NCBI GenBank assembly: GCA_002478945.1
Contig: DLKM01000001.1
Coordinates: 78,055 to 142,054, forward strand
Length of the DNA stretch: 64,000 nt
Source: Christensenella sp. UBA7588
GTDB taxonomy: Bacteria > Bacillota > Clostridia > Christensenellales > CAG-917
Direction of reading: 5' to 3'
The notes under the pieces were generated by a model. It ran no database searches. It was not told the origin of the DNA and worked only from the letters and a program-made list of their open reading frames with translations. Below, piece after piece: positions 51,495 through 60,430 of this stretch. Numbering within the stretch: position 1 is the stretch's first letter; every line of letters starts with the position of its first letter. The position numbers were made by a program, and so were the translations under genes.

Positions 51495-53219
51495 ATGTGC
51501 GGAATAGTGGGATATACAGGGTATCAAAACGCAAAAAACATCGTCATAGACGGATTGAAAACGCTTGAGTATCGAGGATACGACAGCGCAGGCATCGCTT
51601 TGTCGGACGACGATTTGCACGTTTTCAAAACGGCAGGCAGAGTGTCCGAACTCGAAAAACTTTTGCCCGACGTTGTCGCTCACGTCGCAATAGGGCATAC
51701 GAGATGGGCAACGCACGGAGAACCGAACGCCAAAAACGCGCATCCGCATCTTTCGTTCGACGGAAAAATCGCAGTCGTTCACAACGGCGTGATAACCAAC
51801 TGCGAAAATCTGAAATCTATGCTTGTCGCAAGAGGTATTCGTTTTCGCTCGTCCACGGACAGCGAAATAATCGCGCATCTGCTTGCGCTGGAAGATACGA
51901 GCGATATGATTAAAGCCGTCGAGAACGTAGGAAAGAAGTTGGAAGGCGCAACGACGTTTCTCGCAATCAAAGCAGGCGACGACGCAATATACTCCAGAAG
52001 ATACGGCGCGTCCTTGGCAATAGGCTTGGGCGACGGCGAAAATATCGTTGCAAGCGACACTTTGGCAATATCCAGACACACGCAAAAAATCGTGATTTTG
52101 CAAGACGGCGAATGCGCGAAAATAACGCCGCGCGGCGCGGAATTTTTCAAAGACGGACTTCAAATCTCAAAACAAGCGATGAAAATAAAGCGCACCGCTC
52201 CGAAAGAATGTTCTTGCCATATGCGTACGGAAATCGACGAAATCCCGGACGCAATTACTCGCACTTTCCGAGAAATAACCAAAACCCTCGACAACGATAC
52301 TTTGTTTTGGTTGAAAACCGCCGAAAAAATCTATTTTTGCGGTTGCGGAACGGCGTATCACGCAGGTCTGTACGGCAAATATCTGTTTGAAAAATTGTTA
52401 CACATACCCTGCGAAGCCGTAGTGGCAAGCGAGTTCGACGCGGAACGTTTCGTAAACGAAAAATGCGTCGGAATATTCATAACTCAAAGCGGCGAAACCG
52501 CCGACACTCTTATCGCGCTTTCCGAATGCAAAAGAAAAGGCGCGAAAACCGTTGCCGTAACCAACGTGAGCGGGAGCAGTATTTGCTTCGAAGCGGACAA
52601 GACGTTTCTGTTGGACGCAGGAGCGGAAGTTGCCGTTGCCGCAACGAAATCTTACAACTGCCAACTGTTCGCGCTGTACGTCATAGCCAAAGCGTGTATA
52701 TCTCAAGACGTAACGGACAAAGACGCCGAAAGGCTATGCGACGCGCTGAAACTATGTTCGTCCGTATCGCTGTACGAGGACAGAATAAAAAAGGCAAATC
52801 TGTTCTTCGTCGGAAAAGGCGTAGACAACGTAACGGCAAAAGAGGGCGCGCTTAAGTTTAAGGAAATTACCTACAAGATGACCGACGCTTATCAGGCAGG
52901 CGAACTGAAACACGGAGCGATTGCTCTTATCGACGACAAAAGCGCGGTCGTGGCAGTCGTCACAAACGCAAACGACAAACACCGCATAGAAGCGACCGTA
53001 AGCGAATTGCGCTCTCGCGGAGCGTACGTTACAGCCCTGTCGGCAGTCGGAGACGTGGGCGCAAACAAAACGTATCCCCTGCCGTTTATCGGAGACGAAA
53101 ATCTGTATCCGATATTGTCCGTAATTCCCCTGCAGAACCTTGCGCTTACGGCATCGCTGTGCCTCGGACTCAACCCCGACAAACCGCGCAATCTTGCAAA
53201 AAGCGTTACCGTAATATAA
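51495..53219 (+). CDS. glmS: Glutamine-fructose-6-phosphate aminotransferase
   Basis: A 574-residue enzyme making glucosamine-6-phosphate for cell-wall precursors. The MCGIVGYTG start exposes the nucleophilic Cys after Met removal. The glutaminase domain (1 to about 215) has TRWATHGEPN; two SIS domains follow (ITQSGETADT and related), ending in the invariant DKPRNLAKSVTV. It is somewhat shorter than the usual 600-610 residues. The ribosome binding site is weak (TTGAGAT), but the Cys requirement fixes the start. No glmS ribozyme is found in the 142-base leader region. Confidence 0.97.
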   Translation: MCGIVGYTGYQNAKNIVIDGLKTLEYRGYDSAGIALSDDDLHVFKTAGRVSELEKLLPDVVAHVAIGHTRWATHGEPNAKNAHPHLSFDGKIAVVHNGVITNCENLKSMLVARGIRFRSSTDSEIIAHLLALEDTSDMIKAVENVGKKLEGATTFLAIKAGDDAIYSRRYGASLAIGLGDGENIVASDTLAISRHTQKIVILQDGECAKITPRGAEFFKDGLQISKQAMKIKRTAPKECSCHMRTEIDEIPDAITRTFREITKTLDNDTLFWLKTAEKIYFCGCGTAYHAGLYGKYLFEKLLHIPCEAVVASEFDAERFVNEKCVGIFITQSGETADTLIALSECKRKGAKTVAVTNVSGSSICFEADKTFLLDAGAEVAVAATKSYNCQLFALYVIAKACISQDVTDKDAERLCDALKLCSSVSLYEDRIKKANLFFVGKGVDNVTAKEGALKFKEITYKMTDAYQAGELKHGAIALIDDKSAVVAVVTNANDKHRIEATVSELRSRGAYVTALSAVGDVGANKTYPLPFIGDENLYPILSVIPLQNLALTASLCLGLNPDKPRNLAKSVTVI

Positions 53220-53253
53220 AAAATCGAATCAACTTTAATTTGTATTAAAACAC

Positions 53254-53281
53254 AAAAACGGCGGTTTATCCGTCGTTTTTG
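53254..53281. terminator. Bidirectional terminator between glmS and the sirtuin gene
   Basis: AAAAACGGCGG, TTTAT loop, CCGTCGTTTTT, serving two converging genes. Confidence 0.85.
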
Positions 53282-53306
53282 CGCATATAAAAGTTAGATT
53301 TTGATA

Positions 53307-54074
53307 TTACAAGTTTTTATCGAGCCACCTCGCAACCGAAGCGCAGTCCTCGCACACGAGAATATCCGCTCTCGAATCCAAGTGCGTGGACGACTTGTTT
53401 ATCACGGCAATAGTATCTCCGTCAAAGTAGTCTACGAGTCCTGCCGCAGGATATACCACGAGCGAAGTTCCTATCACTATAAGCATATCCGCATTTTGCA
53501 AAGCGGACACCGAATCGCGCAGATTGCGAGAATCGAGCGACTCTCCGTACAACACAACGTCGGGTTTTATAATTCCTCCGCACTCGTCGCAACGAGGCGT
53601 TCCGCAAGATGAAAATATATAATCGAGGTCGAAAAATTTTCCGCAACTTTCGCAATAATTTCTATGCACCGAACCGTGCAATTCACACACTTTTTTACTG
53701 CCTGCGCTCTGGTGCAAACCGTCGATGTTCTGCGTTATGACAAGTGATATTTTCCCCTCCTTTTCAAGGCGAGCCAAGAGCAAATGCATTGCGTTCGGCT
53801 TTGCGGAAGGATAAAGCATTTTCGACTTGTAAAAACCGTAAAAGTCGTCAACGTCGGTAAGGAAAAAATCGTGCGAAATAATCTCCTCCGCACAGTATTT
53901 TCCGTATCTCGTGGAGTATAAACCGTGTGCGCTTCTGAAATCGGGAATGCCGCTCGGGACAGAAATTCCCGCTCCGCTCAACACGACGATTCGATTGTGA
54001 GAGCGAATTGCCGCCGCAAGTTTTTCAAGCGCGATATTCGTGTTTGCATCAAATAATTTTTGAGTGTTTTCCAT
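53307..54074 (-). CDS. Sirtuin, NAD-dependent protein deacylase
   Basis: A 255-residue SIR2-family enzyme that removes acyl groups from lysines with NAD. GAGISVPSGIPDFR binds NAD, TQNIDGLH and the catalytic His in ELHGSV follow, and two Cys pairs (CESC..CDEC) hold the zinc. The length is typical of bacterial CobB-type proteins. Transcribed divergently from the aminotransferase gene from an overlapping promoter. GAGGCGATT precedes the ATG. Confidence 0.95.
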   Translation of the reverse strand: MENTQKLFDANTNIALEKLAAAIRSHNRIVVLSGAGISVPSGIPDFRSAHGLYSTRYGKYCAEEIISHDFFLTDVDDFYGFYKSKMLYPSAKPNAMHLLLARLEKEGKISLVITQNIDGLHQSAGSKKVCELHGSVHRNYCESCGKFFDLDYIFSSCGTPRCDECGGIIKPDVVLYGESLDSRNLRDSVSALQNADMLIVIGTSLVVYPAAGLVDYFDGDTIAVINKSSTHLDSRADILVCEDCASVARWLDKNL

Positions 54075-54089
54075 AATCGCCTCTATAAA

Positions 54090-54118
54090 ATTATATCACT
54101 TGAAAAACCGCATATCAA
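54090..54118 (-). promoter_or_regulatory. Sirtuin promoter, overlapping the opposite one
   Basis: TTGATA (54113-54118) and TATAAT (54090-54095) with a 17-base spacer, minus strand. Its -35 lies inside the spacer of the plus-strand promoter. Confidence 0.82.
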
Positions 54119-54128
54119 GTGGTATAAT
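54100..54128 (+). promoter_or_regulatory. Aminotransferase promoter, overlapping the opposite one
   Basis: TTGAAA (54100-54105) and TATAAT (54123-54128) with a 17-base spacer. Inverted arms CACTTGA and TCAAGTG (54098-54104, 54115-54121) cover both -35 boxes and may be an operator. Confidence 0.82.
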
Positions 54129-54149
54129 GCTTGATATAAGAGGTAAAAG

Positions 54150-55334
54150 ATGTTTAATAACGATATGTACGAGTTGGGAAGCAAGCGTTCCGTTATACGC
54201 GAACTGTTCGAATACGGCAAAAAACGCGTCGAAAAAGAAGGCGCAAACAGCGTGTTCGATTTTTCGCTCGGCAATCCCAATGTTCCTGCTCCGCCGTGCG
54301 TGAAAGAAGCGTTGCTTTCGCTTGTCGAAAGCGGCTCGGACGTTCACGGCTACACGTCGGCGCAAGGCGACGCAAGCGTGCGAAACGCGATTGCGAATCA
54401 CATTCGGACAAAATTCGGAGCAGACGTTTACGCGGACAATATTTATATGACTTGCGGCGCGGCGGCGTCCTTATGCATAACTTTGCGCGCCCTCTGCGAA
54501 AGCGACGACGAATTTGTGATTATCGCGCCGTATTTTCCCGAATATAAGGTGTTTATCGAAGCGCAAGGCGGAAAAGTCGTCGCGGCAAAATACGACGAAC
54601 AAACTTTCCAAATAGATTTCGACTCGCTCGAGTCTTGCCTCTCCCCTCGCACGAAAGCGGTTATCATCAACTCTCCCAACAATCCGAGCGGAGCGATTTA
54701 CGGAGAACAAACGATACGCCGCCTTGCATCTTTGCTCAAAGATAAAAGCGATTTGTACGGTCATTCCGTATTCGTTATATCGGACGAGCCGTACAGAGAG
54801 CTTGCCTACGACGGCATCGACGTGCCGTATATTATGAACTATTACGACGATTCGCTCGTGTGCTACAGCTATTCAAAATCGTTGTCTCTCCCAGGCGAAC
54901 GCATAGGATATATTGCGGTAAATCCCAAGGCGCATCGCTCAAAAGATTTGTATCTCGCAATTTGCGGAGCAGGCAGAGCCTTAGGTTACGTCTGCGCCCC
55001 GTCCACTTATCAAAGAGTGGTAGAAAAATGTGTGGACGCACTTCCCGATTTGTCCGCTTACAAGCGCAACCGCGACCTCTTATATAGCGAGCTTACGAGA
55101 ATCGGCTACGACTGCGTACACCCCGACGGAGCGTTTTATATGTTCGTAAAAGCACTCGAGGACGATGCAAACGCCTTTTCGGATAACGCCAAAAAACTCG
55201 GCTTGTTGTTGGTATCGGGAGACGATTTCGGAGCGTCGGGATACGTTCGCATCGCTTACTGCGTAAGTTACGAAACCATTAGGCAATCCATTCCCGCATT
55301 CGAAAAACTGTATAACGAATACAAAACAAAATAA
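54150..55334 (+). CDS. PLP-dependent class I/II aminotransferase
   Basis: A 394-residue fold-type I aminotransferase. FSLGNPNVPAPP opens the substrate site, INSPNNPSGAIY is the cofactor-binding loop, VISDEPYRELAY supplies the Asp/Tyr pair, and YSYSKSLSLPGERIGY carries the PLP lysine. The arginine that binds the substrate carboxylate is in GYVRIAYC. It belongs to the aspartate/aromatic aminotransferase-like group; the amino acid used is not clear. AGAGGTAAAAG precedes the ATG. Confidence 0.92.
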   Translation: MFNNDMYELGSKRSVIRELFEYGKKRVEKEGANSVFDFSLGNPNVPAPPCVKEALLSLVESGSDVHGYTSAQGDASVRNAIANHIRTKFGADVYADNIYMTCGAAASLCITLRALCESDDEFVIIAPYFPEYKVFIEAQGGKVVAAKYDEQTFQIDFDSLESCLSPRTKAVIINSPNNPSGAIYGEQTIRRLASLLKDKSDLYGHSVFVISDEPYRELAYDGIDVPYIMNYYDDSLVCYSYSKSLSLPGERIGYIAVNPKAHRSKDLYLAICGAGRALGYVCAPSTYQRVVEKCVDALPDLSAYKRNRDLLYSELTRIGYDCVHPDGAFYMFVKALEDDANAFSDNAKKLGLLLVSGDDFGASGYVRIAYCVSYETIRQSIPAFEKLYNEYKTK

Positions 55335-55458
55335 CGCTTGCAACTATATAAAACGACGCTTGCGTCTAACGGTTTTTCGATTTCGCGAAGTTAAAAACGG
55401 CGTCGTTTACGCCTCAGTCGTTCTAGTTTTTATTGTAAAACCGAGGTTTTTACAAAAC

Positions 55459-55487
55459 AAAAACGGCACTTTAAGTGCCGTTTTTTA
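55459..55487. terminator. Bidirectional terminator
   Basis: AAAACGGCACTT and AAGTGCCGTTTT with T-runs on both strands, between two converging genes. The 120 bases before it hold no gene. Confidence 0.88.
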
Positions 55488-55502
55488 TATTATTTACTTT
55501 AA

Positions 55503-58500
55503 TCAAGCATTGCCCGAACACCACTTAAGCACGCCCTTATTCAACTCGAGAGTCGTACCGTTGTAATAAAGAATCGAACCGTACATCACTATAGTGTCTC
55601 CGACTTGCGGCTGATATGACAAGGCGTTATACTTGCTTCCGCTTTCGTCGTAAATACCGTATACGAACAGTTGATTGCCTTCGTCGTCCTCGATATAGCA
55701 GTTACCGTAAGTGGTATTGGAAATGCTTTTAATCTTTCCGACGATGATAATGCTTTCGGTCGATTCTCCGCTACCGAGAGTGCTTGCAAGAGCAAGTGCT
55801 TTGCTCACGGTATACACGTTGGGCATATACTCCGAACACTCGTCGCACTTATAGTCTCCGTCCGCATCGGCGCAAGTATGATTGCTTACGGCCGCGCCGC
55901 AATCGTCGCATTTTCCGTCGGAATTTGCGTCGGCGTGGATATGCGCGGAGCATTTATCGCACTTATAATCTCCGTCGGTATCGACGTGATTTGCGCAAGT
56001 GAAAGATTTGGAGCATTTGTCGCAAATACCGTCGCTGTCCGCGTCAACGTGTCCCGAGCATTGCGTGCCGAAATTGCCCGCTTTGATATATTCGATGATG
56101 CAATCTCTCGGGTACGCAGTCGTTCCGAGCGTTTTTACGACGGTCAGATTGTTTTTCGTATAATCGCTATTGTACGAATCGGTCACGATGTAATATGTAT
56201 CGTTCAGACCGCTGCCGCTCCGCAAATTAGCTTCTATCGTAGACGCGTTTGTGCCTCTCGCATAAACGTAGCTCGAATTATTGAAATATCTCGACAACAA
56301 GTCGCTACCCTTAATCGAGCAAAGTTGCATCTCGTTATCAAACGGGAACAGCGTTTGAATCTGTCCGACGGTAACGTTTCCGACAGGAAGACAATACGGG
56401 TCTCTTACGTTAAGATAGCCGCCTGCAAGCACGATGTCGTAATCCGCGCCCCAAACGCTTTGTCCTTTCATAAGGTACGCCTTTGCCATAGCCGCAGTCA
56501 ACGCCGAGGAATCGCGATAAGTATCGTTATACCCCACAACCTCGTTGGGGTCTCCGATTTCATCGGCGTATTTTTCGATAAGTCGATTGATAATATCGTC
56601 GCTTTGCTCGGTTTTGTACACGCTGTTTGCGATTATGCTGACCGTGGTAACTTTTTGCCCCGTGAGGATGTTGTACGAAAGCGTGGCTTGAGATATGCCG
56701 TCGTTATATCCGCCGCCTTGCGCGTGATACACACCGTACGAATCTTTGAGCGTATAAGAACAATGCGTATGCCCTTCGAACACCACGTCGACGTATCCGT
56801 TTGAAAGCGAAGCGTCATACCAATCGCTCATTGCACTGTCGGAAATGTCTTGCAAGGACGAACTGCTTCCCGAATAGCCGTCGTGAATGGAATAAATGAT
56901 GTAGTTTACGCCTTCTTCGTTGCGAAGTCTCGTTGCCTCGGCTTTTACGAGAGCGGTAAGCGCGCTTCCCGTCTTGAAATTAACGTCGCTGCACATACTT
57001 GCCGAAATCGACGAATAGCAATCTCCGATTGCTCCGATAATGCCTATCTTGATTCCGCCCATAGTTACCACCGTAGAGGGTTGACAGTAAGACACTCTCT
57101 GGTTGGTGGAATTGTCGTACACGTTGATTGCAAGGAACGGGAAATTCGCAAGTTGCGCGTTGGACTTGATTTTGTCAGTTTTCCAGTCGAACTCGTGATT
57201 GCCGAGCGTCATAGACGTGCAGTTGACGTAATTAAGCCATTCGGTTGCGAGTTTGCCTTTGGTATTGTTGGACTCCGTGCTACCCTGCCACATATCTCCC
57301 GAAGAAAGCACGAGCGAATAACCGCTGTTTTGCGCATTCAAAAGATAAGTGGTAAGTTCGTCGACGCCGGGTTGCGTGGACGTATCGGCATACATACCGT
57401 GCAAGTCGTTTATTGCAAAAAACGTAAATACGACTATAAGATTTCTTCTGCACTCGTCGCAAATATCGTCGTTGTTTGCATCTGCGTGAGCGCAGACGAA
57501 AGTAACGCTGCAATTATCGCAAACGCCGTTGCCGTCCTCGTCGATATGTTTGTCACATACGACTTCCACCGTCGCGCCGCACTTGTCGCACTCTCCGTTT
57601 TTATCCTCGTCGACGTGCGAACATTCTCCTATGGTCTCTCCGCATTTATCGCAGACTCCGTTCGTATCGTCGTCAACGTGCGAACAATCGGTATATTTTT
57701 CGTTGCAATCGTCGCATTTTCCGTCCGTATCCGCGTCGGCATGAATATGCGCGGAGCATTCGTCGCACTTATAGTCTCCGTTATTATCAACGTGGTTTGC
57801 GCAAACGAAAGTCTTGCCGCATTCGTCGCAAACGCCGTTGCCGTCCTCGTCGATATGCTTGTCGCAAACGACTTCCACCGTTGCGCCGCACTTGTCGCAT
57901 TCTCCGTTTTTGTCGGCGTCGACGTGAGAACATTCTCCTACGGTCTCTCCGCATTTATCGCAGACTCCGTTCGTATCGGCGTCAACGTGCGAACAATCGG
58001 TATATTTTTCGTTGCAATCGTCGCATTTTCCGTCCGTATTCGCGTCGGCGTGAATATGTGCGGAACATTCGTCACACTTATAGTCTCCGTCATTGTCGAC
58101 GTGGTTTGCGCAAACGAAAGTCTTGCCGCATTCGTCGCAAACGCCGTTGCCGTCCTCGTCGATATGCTTGTCGCACACAACCTCCACGGTTGCGCCGCAC
58201 TTATCACAAACACCGTTTTTGTCTGCGTCAACGTGTGAGCATTCTCCTATTGTTTTTCCGCATTTATCGCACTTTCCGTCGGTATTTGCGTCAATGTGCG
58301 TACAATCGAGTGCTTTGAATCCGTCTTTGCCTGCTTGGATATATTCGATAAAGCAGTCTCTCGGGTACGCGGTCGTTCCGAGCGTTTTTACGACGGTCAA
58401 TCTGTTTGCGGCGTAATCGGTATTATACGAATCGGTCACGATATAGTACGTTTCGTCGAGACCTACGCCGTTTTTGAGATTCGTTTCTATCGTAGACGCT

Positions 58501-59933
58501 TTTGTGCCTCTTGCGTAAACGTAACTCGAATTATTGAAATATCTATCCAACAAATCGCTGCCTTTTATGGAACAAAGATGCATCTCGTTGTCAAACGGGA
58601 AAAGCGATTGTATTTGTCGTATGGTAACGTTTCCCGACGGCAGATTATACGGGTCTCTCGGCTTCAGATAACCGCCTGCAAGCACTATATCGTACTCGTC
58701 TCCCCACGTTTTCTGACCTTTCAGCAAATACACCTTTGCCATCAAAGTGCGCAACGCGTCGTAGTTGCGATAAGAACCGTTGTATCCGACCACCGTGTCG
58801 GGATAACCGATTTCGCTTCTGTATTTATTTACGAGGTCGTTGATAATCGAATCGCTTTCGGCAGTTGAATATTCGTAATTGCTCACGACGTTTGCCGTAG
58901 TCGATTTGTTGCCGTTTGCGAAGTTTACGGTCACGCCTGCGTGCGAAATTGCGTCGTTATAGCCGCCTGCCTGAATATGTTTTACGCCGTATGTGTCCAC
59001 AAGAACGTAGGATTGATGCGTATGTCCTTCAAACACCACGTCGACGTATCCGTTGGATAGCGAGGCGTCGTACCACGTCAAGTCCTTGTCTTGTACGGAG
59101 CGCATAGAGGACGTGCTTTCGCCGTATCCGTCGTGAATCGACAACACGATATAGTCCGCGCCTTGTTTTTTAAGTTTTGCAGACTCTGCTTTGATAAGTG
59201 CCGTGAGTTGACTGCCCGTTTTGAAGAACACGTCTTGGCACATACTCGAAGATATGGAGGAATAGCAGTCTCCGATTGCTCCGATAATGCCTATTTTCGC
59301 TCCGCCTTTCTTTACGATTATCGAGGGTTGACAATAAGGTGCGATTCTGTTGGTAGCCCTCTCGTATACGTTGATTGCAAGGAATGGGAAATTAGCAAGT
59401 TGCGCGTTGGTCTTGATTTTGTCCGTTTTCCAGTCAAACTCGTGATTGCCCAGCGTCATTGCGGCGCAATCGATATAGTTCAGCCATTCGGTTGCGAGCT
59501 TGCCTTTCGTGTTGTTGGACTCGGAACTGCCCTGCCACATATCTCCCGAAGAAAGCACCACGGTATGACCGCTCTCCTGCTTGTTTTTGAGATAGGTGGT
59601 AAGCTCGTCTACGCCGGGTTGCGTGGACGTATCCGCGTACATACCGTGCAAATCGTTCATTGCGTAAAAATCGACTTGGACGACGACGTTTTGGGTACAC
59701 TTGTCGCACAATCCGTCATTGTCGTCGTCGATATGAACGCAATATCCGTCCATATCCCTATAGCATTTGTCGCAGACTTTATCGCCGTTTGCGTCGATAT
59801 GCATACATACGCCGTCGAAGTCAGTCGTACCGCCGCCGGTCTGACCTCCGCCGTTAAGATTGCACGCAACGAGCGTGGCAACGCACGCCGCAATAAGCAA
59901 TATAACCGCTAATATCGAAATCTTTTTTCTCAT
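55503..59933 (-). CDS. Double 5'-nucleotidase/metallophosphatase lipoprotein with Cys-rich repeats
   Basis: A 1476-residue predicted lipoprotein (TLVAC, Cys24). Two near-identical modules each hold a calcineurin-type phosphatase (NDLHGMYADT at about 93 and 842; TLGNHEFDW; EGHTH) and a 5'-nucleotidase C-terminal domain (AGGYL..RDPY). Before, between and after them are repeats of the form HxDxDxxGxCDxC; the central array has a 103-residue period. An OB-like domain closes the protein (about 1385-1476). It should hydrolyse nucleotides or other phosphoesters at the cell surface. The internal duplication is unusual: most relatives have one module. Confidence 0.88.
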   Translation of the reverse strand: MRKKISILAVILLIAACVATLVACNLNGGGQTGGGTTDFDGVCMHIDANGDKVCDKCYRDMDGYCVHIDDDNDGLCDKCTQNVVVQVDFYAMNDLHGMYADTSTQPGVDELTTYLKNKQESGHTVVLSSGDMWQGSSESNNTKGKLATEWLNYIDCAAMTLGNHEFDWKTDKIKTNAQLANFPFLAINVYERATNRIAPYCQPSIIVKKGGAKIGIIGAIGDCYSSISSSMCQDVFFKTGSQLTALIKAESAKLKKQGADYIVLSIHDGYGESTSSMRSVQDKDLTWYDASLSNGYVDVVFEGHTHQSYVLVDTYGVKHIQAGGYNDAISHAGVTVNFANGNKSTTANVVSNYEYSTAESDSIINDLVNKYRSEIGYPDTVVGYNGSYRNYDALRTLMAKVYLLKGQKTWGDEYDIVLAGGYLKPRDPYNLPSGNVTIRQIQSLFPFDNEMHLCSIKGSDLLDRYFNNSSYVYARGTKASTIETNLKNGVGLDETYYIVTDSYNTDYAANRLTVVKTLGTTAYPRDCFIEYIQAGKDGFKALDCTHIDANTDGKCDKCGKTIGECSHVDADKNGVCDKCGATVEVVCDKHIDEDGNGVCDECGKTFVCANHVDNDGDYKCDECSAHIHADANTDGKCDDCNEKYTDCSHVDADTNGVCDKCGETVGECSHVDADKNGECDKCGATVEVVCDKHIDEDGNGVCDECGKTFVCANHVDNNGDYKCDECSAHIHADADTDGKCDDCNEKYTDCSHVDDDTNGVCDKCGETIGECSHVDEDKNGECDKCGATVEVVCDKHIDEDGNGVCDNCSVTFVCAHADANNDDICDECRRNLIVVFTFFAINDLHGMYADTSTQPGVDELTTYLLNAQNSGYSLVLSSGDMWQGSTESNNTKGKLATEWLNYVNCTSMTLGNHEFDWKTDKIKSNAQLANFPFLAINVYDNSTNQRVSYCQPSTVVTMGGIKIGIIGAIGDCYSSISASMCSDVNFKTGSALTALVKAEATRLRNEEGVNYIIYSIHDGYSGSSSSLQDISDSAMSDWYDASLSNGYVDVVFEGHTHCSYTLKDSYGVYHAQGGGYNDGISQATLSYNILTGQKVTTVSIIANSVYKTEQSDDIINRLIEKYADEIGDPNEVVGYNDTYRDSSALTAAMAKAYLMKGQSVWGADYDIVLAGGYLNVRDPYCLPVGNVTVGQIQTLFPFDNEMQLCSIKGSDLLSRYFNNSSYVYARGTNASTIEANLRSGSGLNDTYYIVTDSYNSDYTKNNLTVVKTLGTTAYPRDCIIEYIKAGNFGTQCSGHVDADSDGICDKCSKSFTCANHVDTDGDYKCDKCSAHIHADANSDGKCDDCGAAVSNHTCADADGDYKCDECSEYMPNVYTVSKALALASTLGSGESTESIIIVGKIKSISNTTYGNCYIEDDEGNQLFVYGIYDESGSKYNALSYQPQVGDTIVMYGSILYYNGTTLELNKGVLKWCSGNA
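57500..58290. repeat. In-frame 309-bp tandem repeat inside the nucleotidase gene
   Basis: About two and a half copies of a 309-bp unit, each coding for several Cys/Asp-rich subrepeats. Spacing is measured between equal GCCGCACTT blocks at 57576 and 57885. The copies differ mainly at third positions and a few Asp/Asn or Val/Glu swaps, indicating recent duplication. Length variation between strains is expected. Confidence 0.85.
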
Positions 59934-59945
59934 ATTCGCACCGAG

Positions 59946-59963
59946 TCCGCGTATGCGCGGACG
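59946..59963. promoter_or_regulatory. Hairpin in the nucleotidase leader
   Basis: GTCCGCG-TATG-CGCGGAC, a perfect 7-bp stem about 12 bases before the start codon on the minus strand. No strong Shine-Dalgarno site follows, so the hairpin may affect translation. The next 120 bases upstream are AT-rich with a TTGACA but no well-spaced -10. Confidence 0.5.
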
Positions 59964-60087
59964 AAATTTATTTATGTGTTTATATAATAATTATAATAAT
60001 ACTACCTTATATTTTCCACCCGAAACGGCGTTTTGTCAATATTTTGTGTCAAATTGGTCCTTGCGCTCCTTTTCCAAATAAAACCAA

Positions 60088-60118
60088 AAGCCCGACGTTC
60101 AGGGGGTGTCGGGCTTTC
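60088..60118 (-). terminator. Terminator of the small protein gene
   Basis: AAAGCCCGACA..TGTCGGGCTTT-type pairing followed by TGGTTTTATTT on the minus strand, about 90 bases past the small reading frame. Confidence 0.7.
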
Positions 60119-60206
60119 GGTAAACAAAAATAAGGGGGTAAAAATGTGCGTTGTTTGCTCAAGCAATCGCTTTGGCAGACAACGATACGAAACCGTCTTT
60201 TAACGT

Positions 60207-60323
60207 TCAGGACGCTTTGCGCATCATACTGATGCGCACGAATACGATTTTTCCGTCCTTCGTTGCGATTTGTGAATTGTTGACTCCTGCTTTGTCGTTG
60301 ATATGCGTCATATAGATTTTCAT
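60207..60323 (-). CDS. 38-residue small protein
   Basis: A short frame, MKIYMTHINDKAGVNNSQIA to ISMMRKAS, with an ideal AGGAGAAAG site just before the ATG and a terminator downstream. It ends in a basic tail and has no membrane segment. Not recognised. It is divergent from the WYL regulator gene. The good ribosome binding site is the main reason to call it; a longer frame to 60395 overlaps the regulator's promoter. Confidence 0.5.
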   Translation of the reverse strand: MKIYMTHINDKAGVNNSQIATKDGKIVFVRISMMRKAS

Positions 60324-60357
60324 TTCTTTCTCCTGTGCGATTATTTGGGATTTTCCC

Positions 60358-60386
60358 TTGCTTGCAAGAATATAATATGATATAAT
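60358..60386 (+). promoter_or_regulatory. Promoter of the WYL regulator
   Basis: TTGCTT and TATAAT with a 17-base spacer. Confidence 0.78.
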
Positions 60387-60430
60387 GTGTACCAAAAACG
60401 GGACATATAAAAAGTTTTTACGGAGGTTTT

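Noticed and set aside
57500..58290. CRISPR array
   Set aside because: The repeats are in frame within one gene and code for a Cys/Asp-rich protein; unit and spacer lengths do not fit CRISPR and no cas gene is present.
55503..59933. Dockerin or EF-hand modules in the nucleotidase repeats
   Set aside because: The DxDxDG pattern is suggestive, but the fixed CDxC spacing and short period do not match paired dockerin loops.
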